NCBI RefSeq assembly: GCF_030272615.1
Contig: NC_081407.1
Coordinates: 146,257,744-146,321,743 of the forward strand
DNA: 64,000 bases
Source: Cryptomeria japonica
Lineage: Eukaryota; Streptophyta; Pinopsida; Cupressales; Cupressaceae
Direction: 5' to 3'
A program made the position numbers and the translations under genes. This document shows, in pieces, positions 24,272 to 37,862 of the stretch (the stretch's first letter is position 1; every line of letters begins with the position of its first letter). A model generated the notes under the pieces. It saw nothing but the letters and a program-made list of their open reading frames with translations. It searched no databases and was not told the origin of the DNA.

Positions 24272-27200
24272 GCATCTTCTTCAGGAGCAGCAAATAGCAC
24301 TGGAACTGGTATTACTCCTGGTCCTTCAGCGAATTCAGTGCCTTCAACACCATCAGCCCACACACCTGGAGATATGATGTCCATGGCTAGCACCTTATAG
24401 CAGAGCAACAGTGCATCCAAGAATTTAATGATGCATGGATCTGATGGGACAGGTGGACTTGCTTCGCCATCAAATCAGATGGTTAGGACCTACTACCTTC
24501 AGTACTAGCAGTGTCATTAGCATCCAATTTCATTTGATTCTGTATTATGATCTAATTACAGTGATTTAATAAAACACAATAATTCATTCCCATTCAGGTA
24601 GATATGCATTTTGAGGACTGTGCCCTTGATGAAAACATAGAATCATATTTTTAACCTGATGAAGGAGAAAAAAGAGGAGTCTCAGATACAATGAAGAATC
24701 AAATGACTAGTTCAAAGGGTAGATGCAACTAGAGCTTGATGTGTTCACTTTAAATGATCTCATTGTGAACCTAAAATATGGACATATATTTAATCTATGA
24801 TATTGGTATTTTCTCTGCGAAATTTTCAAATTGTTGTTTAGGTTAAGAGTTACCAGATTCTATGAGAGTGAAAGATATGAAGGAGCTAAAATTTATTTGG
24901 AATTTGTTTCAGGGTTTTCTTTCAAGGAAGTAGGTAACTTACTTCCAAGCACAAATAAAGTCATTTGCTGTCATTTCTCACCAGATGGCAAGTGGCTGGC
25001 AAGTGCTGGGCATGATAAGAAGGTAAGAAGTTGGTTATTTTCAGTTTTCAGGAATGCTTAGATGATTTTGGCTCATAGTACTTACTAGCTGCTGTAACAA
25101 TTGTCTACCATACACCTTCTGTATCATTATCATGTATGTTACAAGTCTCCATGAATATTATATGTGCTTAACTACTTGCAGGCTGTTTTATGGAATGTGG
25201 AGACCATGAAGCTTAAAAGCGCATTTACAGAGCACACTCATTTTATTACTGATGTTAGGTTCAGCCCGAATCCAAATTGTCATTTTGTGATAAAATGGTT
25301 CAAAATTCATTGTCATTATTGGTTTTCCTGACCTCGAAATGATGTGAAGCATTTTGATGAATAAGAGTCACAAAGTTTTGACTTACATAAATCAAATGAT
25401 ATATATATGAGAAGAATGTCAATTGTCTTATTCCCTTATCTTCTATGACTTATTTATGTTCTGGTAAAACTCGTTTACCATTCCACCTCTAACAATAGCA
25501 AAGCTCTTATAGGGGCATCTCAGTCCAAGATTTGCAAAGCAACCAGAAGATTACGGATCTCCCATTTCCTTTTATTGTGTTCTCTGGCTGTAAGATATTA
25601 TTAATATGCTAAATGCAGTTTTGTGCATTGCATTAATATGGTGTCATGGTGGATGGTTGGCGTGCTTGGAGGGGCTGCTGACTAATCATCAATTTAACCC
25701 GAGTCAACCATCTCCAAGATTATGTATGAAAGGATTTTATTGCAATTGAAAAATTATATTCTGATTTTGTAGGCTAGACCAACACCTTTAAGGGAATCTT
25801 TTGACTGAAATTCATATTCTAATTAATATGGCCTATCTCCAGTTTCTCTTGGGTTTATGCTTTCAACCAGGGTGTGAAAAGCTTGGGCTTCATAGGTCAT
25901 GTACTACTATCATAAGATTCTAGGCTGTATTTGCGATAGCTGAGATGTAGCTGGTTTGCTGAGCTTACAATTGTGTCATGAAAAACTGAGTGCCTATAAA
26001 ACAAAAGAAGACTATTGAAATAAGAAAAAACCCAAAAACTTGGAAATCCTAAACTGTACCCACTTGATCAACTATCTATAGAGAAGCATGCTCATGAATG
26101 CAAACTTTCTTTTCCAACTTAGAGGAACTGGCAGTCCTCTCTTTTGTCCAAAATTTTGGCATTTCTTATCCTGATTTGTCTGCCTGGGTGCATTGTTAGG
26201 GAGAATGCCTTCATAATGATGATTCATCTTACATTAGGTGTTGGGCATGCTATGTGTTTTTGGGTGGGAGATTTTATTTTTTTTCATTAAATCTTCATTG
26301 AAATTTAGATTTTATATGTGACCGAGCCTTGCTAAAATATATAACATATAGGGAAAGCTAGAATGTATTATACTGAATAATCCTTTGGGCATATTTTTTT
26401 TATATCTAGTGATAACTGCTGCATTTATAACTAGGTTTTATGATCCCAGGAACATAACCCTTGGCTAGGCAGCATCTTTTCTTCACAAGCCATTCAACAT
26501 TACAAATATTGGTAGTTCAATGTTATTAATTTAGTATCTTTTAGCAAGTATATGTTTTTCGTTGGTGCAAGTATCAGACAGTGTTAATGGTATGTGATTC
26601 TCAGCTCCTGACTAGTAAAAACTAGAAGTTAGGTAGGATTTGCATGTTCTGTCTTTTAACGTTTCAGTCGTATCAATTTGAAGCAGATTTTGCAGTCCAT
26701 CTATAAGACATCTGAAGAGGGGGATGTTATACCATTTGCATTATTCTGTTTTTATCAAGAGGGGGATGTTATACCATTTGCATTATTATTTTTTTGATAA
26801 GTGCTGAATGATTTTCTGTTCTAAAAATTTCCTGATTCTATAAGACATATCAAGAGGGGGATGTTATACCATTTGCATAATTCTGTTTTTGATAAGTGCT
26901 GAATGATTTTCTGTTCTACAAATGCCCTGATTCTAATGGTCATCTTGAGTGCAATAATTTGGATATTAGAAGTTCAATTCATTCACCTGTATTACAATTT
27001 CTTGGGCAGACTACTTACTCCCTAAGGTCTTTCACTGGGCATTCAGCCTCTGTCAACTCAGTAGATTTTCTGTTCTACAAATTCCCTGATTCTAATGGTC
27101 ATCTTGAGTGCAATAATTTGGATATTAGAAGTTCAATTCATTCACCTGTATTACAATTTCTTGGGCAGACTACTTACTCCCTAAGGTCTTTCACTGGGCA

Positions 27201-27612
27201 TTCAGCCTCTGTCAACTCAGTAGATTTTCTGTTCTACAAATTTCCTGATTCTAATGGTCATCTTGAGTGCAATAATTTGGATATTAGAAGTTCAATTCAT
27301 TCACCTGTATTACAATTTCTTGGGCAGACTACTTACTCCCTAAGGTCTTTCACTGGGCATTCAGCCTCTGTCAACTCAGTAGATTTTCTGTTCTACAAAT
27401 TTCCTGATTCTAATGGTCATCTTGAGTGCAATAATTTGGATATTAGAAGTTCAATTCATTCACCTATATTACAATTTCTTGGGCAGACTACTTACTCCCT
27501 AAGGTCTTTCACTGGGCATTTAGCCTCTGTCAACTCAGTAGATTTTCATCCGAGTAATGGGGATCTTCTCTGCTCTTGTGATGAAGACTCTGAAATGCAC
27601 TGCTTTAGCTGA
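24262..27612 (+). pseudogene. LEUNIG/LEUNIG_HOMOLOG-like co-repressor pseudogene (partial)
   Basis: Pieces match the middle of plant LEUNIG-type Groucho/Tup1-like co-repressors. 24276-24482 reads [30 protein letters not shown] and GSDGTGG(L)ASPSNQM, with a stop after MASTL. 24600-24718 reads FEDCALDENIESYF followed by a stop. 24915-25021 reads GFSFKEVGNLLPSTNK, CCHFSPDGKWLASAGHDKK and a GTAAG donor. 25182-25290 reads AVLWNVETMKLKSAF and ITDVRFSPN. The last piece is a WD repeat (YSLRSFTGHSASVNSVDFHP, DLLCSCDEDSEM) to 27612. The exon order is kept and introns remain, so it is not a processed copy. Stops, the missing N-terminal LUFS part and the missing rest of the WD40 propeller show it is dead. 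The upstream side is cut by copia element 1. Confidence 0.8.
26903..27538 (+). repeat. Four tandem 159-bp copies of a LEUNIG intron end plus WD exon start
   Basis: Four almost identical 159-bp units start near 26903, 27062, 27221 and 27380. Each contains TTTTCTGTTCTACAAAT, an acceptor-like TTTCTTGGGCAG, and the exon start for SLRSFTGHSASVNSVD. Because 159 is 53 codons and the unit has no stop in this frame, a 238-codon frame results, but part of each unit is intron. Smaller repeats of GAGGGGGATGTTATACCATT precede it at 26718-26880. Confidence 0.9.
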
Positions 27613-28261
27613 GCCAAACTTCCTACTCTTGAAATCCAGTGCTGTTGTGCACCCAAATGCTACATTTTCAGAGAATTATGCACTGCTACATCATTTTCTT
27701 TAATATATGCATAGATCGATTGAGAGGTTGTAAATGAGATGCTTTTATGGAAATTTGTAATGGGAATAATATTCTTGACTATTTTAATATTATAAAATAG
27801 TAATGTGAATGGCAATTGCTATAATTACTATCGTCAGTACGGCTAGTATAAATTAACATCAGACCACTTGAAAAATACTTAAATCGCACTACCCCATTCC
27901 CGTTCCAATCTGAAAGGCTAATATGCTCACAAATCTAATTCATAAAGCTATCTTTAAGTGTACACAATTTATTTTTGATACGTAAGTGCACACAATTCCT
28001 ATATTAATGGAATGAATACTAATAAAAATGATAGTGTCACACAACTAATTCTAAAGAGGAGAAGAATCTAGAAACTCATAAGCATGGGTTTAAGCGTGCT
28101 GTCGTAATTTATAATTGACATCATCAAAATTGTAACTCTCTGGATTTCTTTTCGTGCCAATTACTTACTTTAATTGTCATTGCTTCCAACTAGTTTCAAC
28201 AAACTTTTTTTTCTTTTTTACTCTAAATATATATAACCGCTAAAGTGTTAAAAGATGTTTT
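27613..28261. other. Spacer, nothing recognised
   Basis: 3' flank of the LEUNIG-like relic and AT-rich spacer. No further exon of the WD40 domain was found. Confidence 0.4.
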
Positions 28262-28796
28262 ATTAGTCAAATGGCTGGCTTTAACTTTTATTATAGTGGA
28301 ATTTAAAGTTAGATCTTTAAATTTAAATAGAATATATAAAAAATAATAGTTCAAAAAGAAGTCTAAAAAAGTCTTGCAAATAAGAAGAAATTAGGAAAGT
28401 CATTTATCTTACTTGTGAAGTATCTGCACTTTTTTTTTTTTTATTATTTCTTTATATATACATATGACTTGGTGATTCAACTTTTATATATATATATATA
28501 TAAAAGTTGAATCACCAAGTATATATATAAAAGTTGAATCACCAAGTCATATGTATATATATTAGTCAAATGACTGGCCTTAACTTTTATTTTCTTATAG
28601 TGGAATTTAAAGTTAGATCTCTAAATTTAAATAGAATATATAAAAAATAATAGTTCAAAAAGAAGTCTAAAAAGGTCTTGCAAATAAGAAGAAATTAGGA
28701 AAGTCATTTACCTTACTTGTGAAGTATCTTCACTTTTTTTTTTTTTAGTTTCTTTATATATACATATGACTTGGTGATTCAACTTTTATATATATA
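28262..28796. repeat. 299-bp direct duplication around a long hairpin
   Basis: ATTAGTCAAATG... at 28262 recurs at 28561 with high identity through to CATATGACTTGGTGATTCAA (about 28461 and 28760). Between the copies, TTGAATCACCAAGT, the reverse complement of ACTTGGTGATTCAA, occurs twice (about 28505 and 28534), giving a near-perfect hairpin with an AT-rich centre. Confidence 0.85.
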
Positions 28797-29640
28797 TGAT
28801 TTTCTTTTATATTTTCTTTTATAATTTGTTTCTCTCACTTTCTACAATCTAACAATAAACTTAAATTTAAACTTCACATTTATTTAAACAATAAACTTAA
28901 ACTTGAATAATTATTTAAATTTTATTTATTATATAATATATTTAATAATTATCTAAATAATAATATATTATATAATAAATATAGTTTAAAATATTAATGT
29001 TAAATATATTATATATTAAATATATTTAAGCTATTATTTAATAATTATTTAAAATAATATTTACTATCTTTCTTTATTAATTAATATTTTTTAAAATTAT
29101 TAAATAATAATTTAAATCATATATTATATATTCATGAAAATGATTAAATATATAATATATGTTATCATATAATATATTTAATATTATATAATAATAATAA
29201 TAACATAATAATTAATTTTATAAATGCGTTCATACATATATATAAACTTTTCACACCCCATACCCAACACACAACCAATAATTATTATTAATATTAAAAA
29301 TTATATATCATTATGCAAATATATCATTATCAATATATTATTTATATCATATATATAATAATAATTTAAATATATAAAAAATAATTTAAATAATATATTA
29401 TATATTAATGAAAATCATTAAATATATAATATATGTAGTCATATAATATATTTAATATTTATAATTACACAATAATAATTATTAACACAAAATATTATAT
29501 ATCATTATACAAATATATTATTAATCAAAATATTATTAATTTTATATAATATATCATTTATCATTAATAATTAATAATAAATTATATTTATAATATATTA
29601 TTAATTATATTTATAATATATACATATATTTAAGGAGAGC
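28797..29640. other. Very AT-rich low-complexity DNA
   Basis: Mostly ATAATATATTTAATAATTATT-type sequence with internal near-repeats (AAATATATAATATATG at about 29143 and 29409). No gene. Confidence 0.7.
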
Positions 29641-29843
29641 ACGAATCTATAAGCTGAAATTTCTTCTCCTAAGAACCAATTACTGAAAGATACCATTCCC
29701 TTAAATTTATGCTCCCCATCTCTTATAATATATGACACCGTTTCCAGATACCATACTAACCGAATCAAAACTTCCCTTGAAGTTACTCTAGTAAATATAT
29801 TTGTACTCTACTGCGTTTGCTTGCAAGTAGTTCTCTTCTTTAT

Positions 29844-29851
29844 TTATAAAT
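29844..29851 (+). promoter_or_regulatory. TATA box of the EG45-like gene
   Basis: TTATAAAT 65-72 bases upstream of the start codon. The paralogue at 61322 has CTATATATAT at the equivalent place (61261-61270). Confidence 0.55.
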
Positions 29852-29915
29852 ACGTGTATCTGACACATGACTCGGTGATCCAACACAAGCATGTACCCAG
29901 TCATTCAACGTCATC

Positions 29916-30403
29916 ATGAAAACATATGAAATCATACTTGCTATTATTTCAATAAGTTTGGCGATTCAGGTTCATTTTTGTGCAGCTGATGTGGGCACAG
30001 CAACCTTCTACGGTCCTCCATATGTCCGTAAGTATGATTAAATCAAGTGCAATAAACCTAATTCTCTGGTAGGTTGATTTTTTATTTGGAATTTGCAGCA
30101 ACTTCGTGCTATGGATACAATCAGAGGCAATTTCCAGCCGGCAATCTTTTTGGAGCGGCTAATGACGCGATTTGGGACAACCAGGCTGCCTGCGGAAGAA
30201 AATACAGAATTCGATGTTTGAGCGGAACAAGTAACGACAGAGTTAATCCATGCAGACAAAGATCCCTTGTCGTAAAGATTCTGGATTACTGTTCTTCTGC
30301 TGGATGTGATAATGGCGATGCAACTTTTCATTTATCTGCGGATGCGTTTTCTCACATTGCTCATTCCTCTGCTAAAAAGATTAACGTCGAATACGAACAG
30401 TAA
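29916..30403 (+). CDS. EG45-like / plant natriuretic peptide-like secreted protein (two exons)
   Basis: Exons 29916-30027 and 30099-30403 join over a 71-base intron with GTAAGT donor and TTTGCAG acceptor, giving 138 codons ending TAA 30401-30403. Residues 1-24 (MKTYEIILAIISISLAIQVH...) form a hydrophobic signal peptide, so secretion to the apoplast is expected. The mature part starts ADVGTATFYGPPY, the beginning of a six-stranded expansin-like double-psi barrel (EG45 domain). Cysteines are placed as in plant natriuretic peptide-like proteins: TSCYG, QAACGRKYRIRC, NPC, DYCSSAGCD. The C-terminus has LSADAFSHIA, the usual AF-x-x-I helix. Such proteins are linked to water and ion balance and to stress responses; they lack expansin's second domain. 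All intron and frame features are intact. Confidence 0.88.
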
Positions 30404-33158
30404 CACTCCATCTCATCCCTACTTATCATTTACGATTATGACCATTGCAATTTTTATTTGAAAATGTATAGTGTTTGGCTGGGCATTTTGCGTACGAAGG
30501 GGTTTCTGAAATTTTGAATTTGTTAATGTATAGCTGATGTTTTTAATGTTTTGTTTTTGTATGTGCAGAGTCTGATGCAGCAGAATTCCTCACCAAGTTA
30601 AAGTTATGCGCGGCAAAAGCAAAGATCGATGTAGATCTACATTATGTAATTAATGTTCTGAAGAGAAAATAAATAAAGTATTCGTGTTACTTCGTTTCTT
30701 TCTGCCTCTTTTAAGGCATAAGTTGGTTATTATTTTGTCGCGTGATCTTTAAATGGAAGTTTGGGGCTATATTAGCAATGATAAAAAATAGAAAGATTAT
30801 AGAATTCATTAAATATTTGTGTGTTTAATAAGGGGCTAAGACTTATTATTTGTTGGTGTTTTAAGATAGCTTGCACATGATGAAATAGGAAGATTATTGA
30901 AGGGATGGGTCAATTATTGTGAAATGATAGTTATTTTTTGGGGGTCATTCTTCAATATAAGATTTTCTATCACAGAGCTTGCATTTTCATTCTCATTATC
31001 AATTTAGTATTTTCATTCTCATTATCAATTGAGTATTTTCATTCTCAAAACCAATTTAGAAATGGTGGAGATAGAGAGCAATAAGAATAGGAAGGGTAGG
31101 AAAAGAGTGAGAGATTAGTGAAAAGTAGGGAGGAGATTAGTAAAAAGTGGTAGAGGAAAAAAAATGGAAAATAAATGTTAAATTCTAGTTTGCACATCTA
31201 GCTGTTTTCAAAGTGTGGTTTTGTAAAGAATGTGGTGGACTGTCATGTGTTGATAGAAACTATGAGTTCACTATTCATTGATTTAAGACAATTTATAGGG
31301 AAAAAAATGGGCTCACTATTATTTTGTGGCAACGAGGGATTTTATCTTTCATGTTGATGTTTTCGGGGCAAATAATTAGAATGAAGTTATTCATGATCAC
31401 TATTTAGATCACTTTTGTCATTTCACAAATTGGTTGGAAAAATGCACAATGGCCAAAAATAATTGGTTGGGGGTATTTTTTGTCATAGAAAAATAAAATT
31501 AGGTAATAATGTTAGTGATGTTTAAGCTCGTTTAGGCCACTCTAGGCTTACATAATTTGATTAAAGTGACCATATCTTTCTCTTTTTTCTGTAGGATAAT
31601 TTTCTAGACATGATGGTTCTATGGAATGTAGATATGATAAATATTTTTTTTTTGTAATTAATGAAAATTATTGTCCTTCGTGAAGGATTCAATGTATCGT
31701 ATGTAACTAGAACTTGTTCTTGGTCACACCATCTTTGTAGCACCTTAGAATTTAACTCAATTTATATAACCAAAAAAATATGAATTTGAATTTATTAAAA
31801 AAGAAGGAAAAATGAATAAAATATTAATCAATTAGTGGACGTGTTATTCAATTTTCTTTGCCTTTTTCACACATAAGTTGGCTATTATTTGTTTCATAAT
31901 CTCTATATAGGAGTTTTGGGCTATATTAGCAATAATAAATAGAAATATTAAAGGACACATAATTAAATATTTGTATGTTTGATAAGAGACAAGATTTACT
32001 ATTTCTTGGTTTTTTATAGTAGTTAACAAATGTCAACAATGTTTGATAGTTAGCATGTGATTATAAAATGTTTGGCTTGAATAATTTCATACCTCTATAC
32101 ACTTATTTATTTGTTAGAAAATTATGAGATGACAATGTGTAAGGTCATTGCATGTTCCATATTAATAGGCATACTTGATGTCATAACCCAAACTTTTATG
32201 AATTAAATTATTATTAAATAATTGGACATGGATGGAGTAGTTGGAATAAAAATTTCGGCCCAAGAAGGGGTTACCTAACATTTTGGGAGTGATTTGTGAG
32301 ATGAAAACCTATGTACACACTCATGTAGAAATCATAAATGCATAATTGTTTAAAATTTTAAGACTTGGTTGCATAATTTACTTTATGAGATTAGTTGATT
32401 TAGGAATTTAGAAATAAGTTTAAAATAAAGAAATATTTATGTTGCTTGGTTAAGTAGAAACTAAATAAATAAATAGTTGATTTTGAATCTTATATTTTGG
32501 ATATTATATTAATTTTTTTTTAAAATAAGAGTACTTTTATGAAATTATTGCTATATTCCTAAGATAAATAAAGACTTTTTTCTTGCATGATAAGTAAGAG
32601 TATTTTGAATTAATTCAAACATAAATGTATTTTCTTGCCAAGAAATGTCAAATTGTGATGTGTTATGTTATGTTTATAGCGATAGTGTTTATGTTATTGA
32701 TTATGTCGTATTAATAATAATGTCTTATCATAGATCTAGAGACCACATATTTTAGTTAACATGTGAAACGTAAAACTATCTTTGTAAATTTGAAATCCAC
32801 TTGAAAATATAGACATTCACATCAAACATGTCTTTTGAACAATGATATATAAGAACAAATATACAAACCAATAGCTGAAAATAAAATAAAATTGCAACCA
32901 AATAGGAAAACCAAGTTTTCTAGGAGCTTATAACATATGAAACATATTAGCTCCATAGTTCACAAAGAGGTCAATGACTTATATTTTAGTGATTTCATGT
33001 AACCAAGGGCTAAGACAATGAAGCTAATATAAGAACTCCATTTTGCAGTCTAAATAGCTAGTGTTTCTCCATGTTACTAGGATGTCAAAAGTATGAATCT
33101 AACATGAACACCTTTTCACTACACGTGATTGCAAGGTAAATTTCAATCTAATACCAAA
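30404..33158. other. 3' flank of the EG45-like gene with internal and distant duplications
   Basis: No further gene. 30690-30860 (GCATAAGTTGGTTATTAT onward) is repeated in diverged form at about 31865-32030. 31490-31800 is similar to 62155-62500 downstream of the second EG45-like copy, showing that the duplication carried more than 1.5 kb of 3' flank. Confidence 0.6.
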
Positions 33159-36100
33159 TGATGTGAATTTCAATCTTTATCCAATAAACCATTCAAAGGA
33201 TGAGATACAAGGCTTAAAAACCTACAAAATGTAAATTTAAAAATTATATGAAAATATGAAATTAATTTTCTATAATATGGAATAACCATGCTTAGATCCT
33301 TCTTCTTTATGATGCTAAACATAAGCCTACATATCGTACTTATCAACACTACCTCATTAAAACAATAATATATAATGCATAATATCACCATAGGATAGCA
33401 GCAAAGAGGCCCAAATCAATAATATAAGAACATCACATAATGCATGATTTACATGGAGAAACCATTGTAGGAAAATATCCACCAAGAAGAGTGGTTAGGT
33501 ATGAATTATCTTTGAAATAACCCCCAATATGGTAGCACTTGTGTACCTATAAACAACCTCTTTATGCCTTCCACTTGTCCTTGTTCTTGTAGAGTAAATT
33601 TACATTCAACTATTCCTCTATCAATTTTACATCCAAAGTGTTACTAATATAGAATGACAAGAGCTCCAAAACCACCAAACAAAGCATCTAAAGAAGGATT
33701 TTCATTCCAACCATCCCCAACCCTTAGACTACATTGACAAAGTGTGAAAGGATGTTAAATTTAGCTCTATTAATTTCTCTCTAACTTGGGAAATCAAACA
33801 TGGAAGATAAACATTGCATTAAATGTAATAAATGACAAAATACAAAGAGACATTATTTGCCTCTTCAAAGTGCCCACTTGGAGAATCCCAAAGGTCACTC
33901 ATTTGTCCTCTTTTAGTGTCATTAATTATACCATTCTAGGCATCCACGTGTGGGGAAAATAATATTTAATAATTTTGTTCACAACCCACAATTACTATTT
34001 CTAGTGGAAACCATCACCCCTTATGAATGTATTACAAACAATAGTGAGAATAAAAATTAAAAATCATATTCCCAATTTACATCCTAAGTGCCTAGAGACA
34101 CTATCTAAGGATGTTGGAAACATGTAATATGACAAAAAAAAATTACAAGGTACATGACACCTTAATCTTGATAGAAATGGAGCTATGAGAATAAATAGCT
34201 AGCTAGGTAAAATACATAATTGCAACAATAATTTTTTAACAAACTAATTCTCTTTGATGTACATTATGAGTGTAATACATGTTAGGTTCTGTCTAAAAAT
34301 TGAAATCACTCAAGTTTTTTGTTTAAAATATTGAATAACAAGAATAGTGAAGGAACGAGATTTTAAACTAAATAAATGACCATTAATAGAGAAATTGAGT
34401 TTCATTTTGACCCTAAAGAACATTTATAACAAGAATTATGAGTAATACAATATTATGTATAACCTAGGAAACTAGTGCAAAGTATAACAAATCATTTATA
34501 TGTCTTAGTATAGACTATTTGTAAGCTCATGAATATATGAATCATGACTAAACTAGTAAGATCATGGGTAAGAATTTTCAACCCCGTTCCTCTAAAATAT
34601 AAGACCTCAAAAAGTCTCTAAATTAGGGCATGCGAGAGAACTTATTTAATCATCCATTTGAACTCATGTGAAAATCTAAGAATTTATAATTAATCACGAG
34701 AAATAAAGTCACATTCTTGTAGGAATCCATTAAAAAATTTGGAGGTTCATGTAATATGAATTTAAATATCCAAATAGAGAAAGTGATTTTGAAAATGCAA
34801 TCTTTTTGAAATAGGCTAAACAAAGAAAGTACTATGTAACTCAATGGCTTAGGGATTGAAGTTAGATTCTAATAGAACATAAAAAAGATGTAAAGACTAG
34901 TAGAAATTTTAAAGGAGGATCCCCAATTCTTGGGTAATACTAGTTTGTTGTGAAGGCCATAAAAAATGAGAAATATAAAAAACTGTGTTGTCCTTATTTT
35001 AATAGAAAAAATAATTTTGACATACATAATTTAAGGTAAATGTATTATGAGTAAATATAGGTCTTTGTATATATTTTTATACTTTATCTTGTATTAAAAA
35101 GAGTAGAATTCAACAATAGTTCCTAGGGATCATTTGGTTGATGCATTAACCTCCCTCTTGGCTTAAACATTTTGGAAGATTTGGTTGTAGGTGAACAAGA
35201 GGAATAAATAAGAAACCTTAATAGATCACATCTAAGAACTCTAGAGATTTTGTACACTAAAATTTGGATCTTCCAACCTTGAATTTAAAAGACCCTTATG
35301 ATTAACTTGTTTTCAATGGTAAACTACTCCTTCTTTAATCCTCTAAGAGAATAGGTAAGTGAGAAAAATTGATAATCGATTTCTTCCTTTAGAAATGATT
35401 ATGAAAAACCTAAGTAAAGGTATATATTATAAATATTCAAATAGCTTAAATAATTAACTCCTAAAATAGTTTACATGCACCATCCTTCAAGATTAAGATG
35501 TTTGCTAAGTAAGCGGAGAAAAACACTAGCGAATTGACTAAGATATTACAGAAGAAGGATGACAAGAAAAAGACATATGCTAAGATGATGACATCAAACA
35601 AATAGAGAGACATCAATATAAAAAATATGGAAAGAGCGAAGGATGATCCAAGAGGACAATGAGAATAAAAAATTAACCATGAGGAAATTTTTAAGAACAT
35701 AAAAAGAAAATGTGACTCTTTTTTTCTTTTTTTTTTATGAATACCGAATTTATTATGTTTTACATACTAAAAAGAGAACAAAACATTATAGTTAAAAAGG
35801 GGTTGATAGAAGTCACAAAGGTCTATGGAAGACCAAGTCCAAACAACAAAACAAAGTCTAATGGACCAAGCCCAAACAATAAGAACTTAACAAAACTACT
35901 ATGCAACAAGAGCTACACCATCACTTTCCTACCACTAAAATTTGAAATATCAATATAACAATGAACTTAAAGAACAAAATACTTATATAATTATTAAGAT
36001 AAAAACCATTTTCAAATGAACACTAATATACTAAATACAATTAAAATAAAAGAATGAGATAACCAATATTAAATTGTAGAAACCTATGATTATGCGTTTA

Positions 36101-37422
36101 GGTTATCTCACCCGAGAAGAAATCGATAGGAAATCTACAAGGAATCATGAAAGAAAATGAAAAAGTGCATGAATAACGAGTTGAAAAATATTTGAATCTG
36201 ATATAAAACGTAACTAATGAATAAATTTCAATGTCTTCTTTTAAATTATTTTTATAAAGTATTTATCTATTTTGGAGTATCATATCCTTGAAGCTTGTTT
36301 AAGATCATATAGTGATTTTTTGAACTACACACTAGATGTTCTTCACTATTTTTAACAAATCTTGGTGGTTTTCAATGCAAATATTTTATTTTAAATCATC
36401 ATATAAAAATACGCTTTTGACATACATTAAAAAAAAAATCCAGCCAAAATTTGTAGCTAAACCTATTGTAAAAATTGAAATTTTTATTTAACTGAATAAA
36501 ATCTGTGTCAATAAGGAATCTTCAAAACCTAATTTATTGAAAGGGATGATCGATGAAAAATTGTTCATCAATATAAAAAACAAAGTATACCCTTTGATTT
36601 TATCAGATAGGGTGCTTGGAAAATGTTGGAATAGTTAAATAGGAGGATTACTATGACTATAGCCCTTGGAAAGTCTTCCAAAGAGGAACAAACTTTATTT
36701 GATATTATGGAATTGTAATGTCGTAAATTGTACACCCTTGCTAGGGTGGTACAATTCCACGCTTGGTTTAGCACCCACCTTAGTGTTTTTTACATATTGC
36801 ATAGTAATTTCCCTTTAAGAATTTAATTAATTAATTTAACTAAATCTAAAGTCATATTTCATCACTCCCCACATCATAAAATTGGGCCCTTTACCCTAAG
36901 TGTGCCCTTTTTATTTTATTCCTTTGATAAATCATTAAATCAAAAACCCTAATTATGTCTTATTGTGACCTTTGGGTATGTGCACATAGATGGTGGTCAA
37001 AAAAGTGGACACCACCTAAAAAAAACATGATAAAAACAAGCAGTGCATACGTAGTATTAAAATTTTAAATCACCGTGTACACACTTAGGTTCATTGTCCT
37101 CGAGCCTAAAGAAAAGATACCATGTACGCGGTCTTTTTAGAACCTCATACGCACTGTTAGGCCCAAAAATATTTGTTGCAGACCAACGTTAATTTTTTTA
37201 GTACCTCGTACATGCTTTAAACATATAATACCCCATGCACGTTGTTAGTCCTTAAAATGTTTAGCAGACCAACGAACTAATAGTCCCAGTACCCCATACA
37301 TGCGTTTTGTAGTAAATAAAATGAGAAGTAAAAGAGAGGGAGGGAGAGGGAGAGGGGGAGAGAGGATGGAAAAGGGAGAGAGGGAGAACGAGGGAGAGAG
37401 GGAGAGAGAGAGAGAGAGGAAA

Positions 37423-37506
<84 letters not shown>

Positions 37507-37530
37507 GAAAAGGAAGAGAGAGGGTGGAAA

Positions 37531-37566
<36 letters not shown>

Positions 37567-37822
37567 GACAGAGGGAGATGGGTAGAGAGGAAGACATGTC
37601 ACATGATGTCATTAGGGATCACGTGTGGTCCTAATTGAGCCACACATGTGTTACAACACCATATGACCCCTTAAGACACCATTTGACCCCTTGAGATATC
37701 ATACATGGTCCAAAGAGGTCATTAGGTGTTATGTGGGGTCCTGAGAGAGAGAGAGAGAGGGAGAGAGAGAGAGAGGAATACAATACATTTAAAATATCAA
37801 AAGACAATTATATGTATACTTA

Positions 37823-37862
<40 letters not shown>

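Noticed and set aside
26896-27612. A 238-codon frame as a functional WD40 protein
   Set aside because: Part of each 159-bp unit is the 3' end of an intron with its acceptor; the frame is open because 159 is a multiple of three, and the rest of the gene is broken.
30038-30331. Minus-strand 97-codon frame
   Set aside because: Antisense shadow of the EG45-like exon 2, whose reading on the plus strand has cysteine pattern, splice sites and signal peptide.
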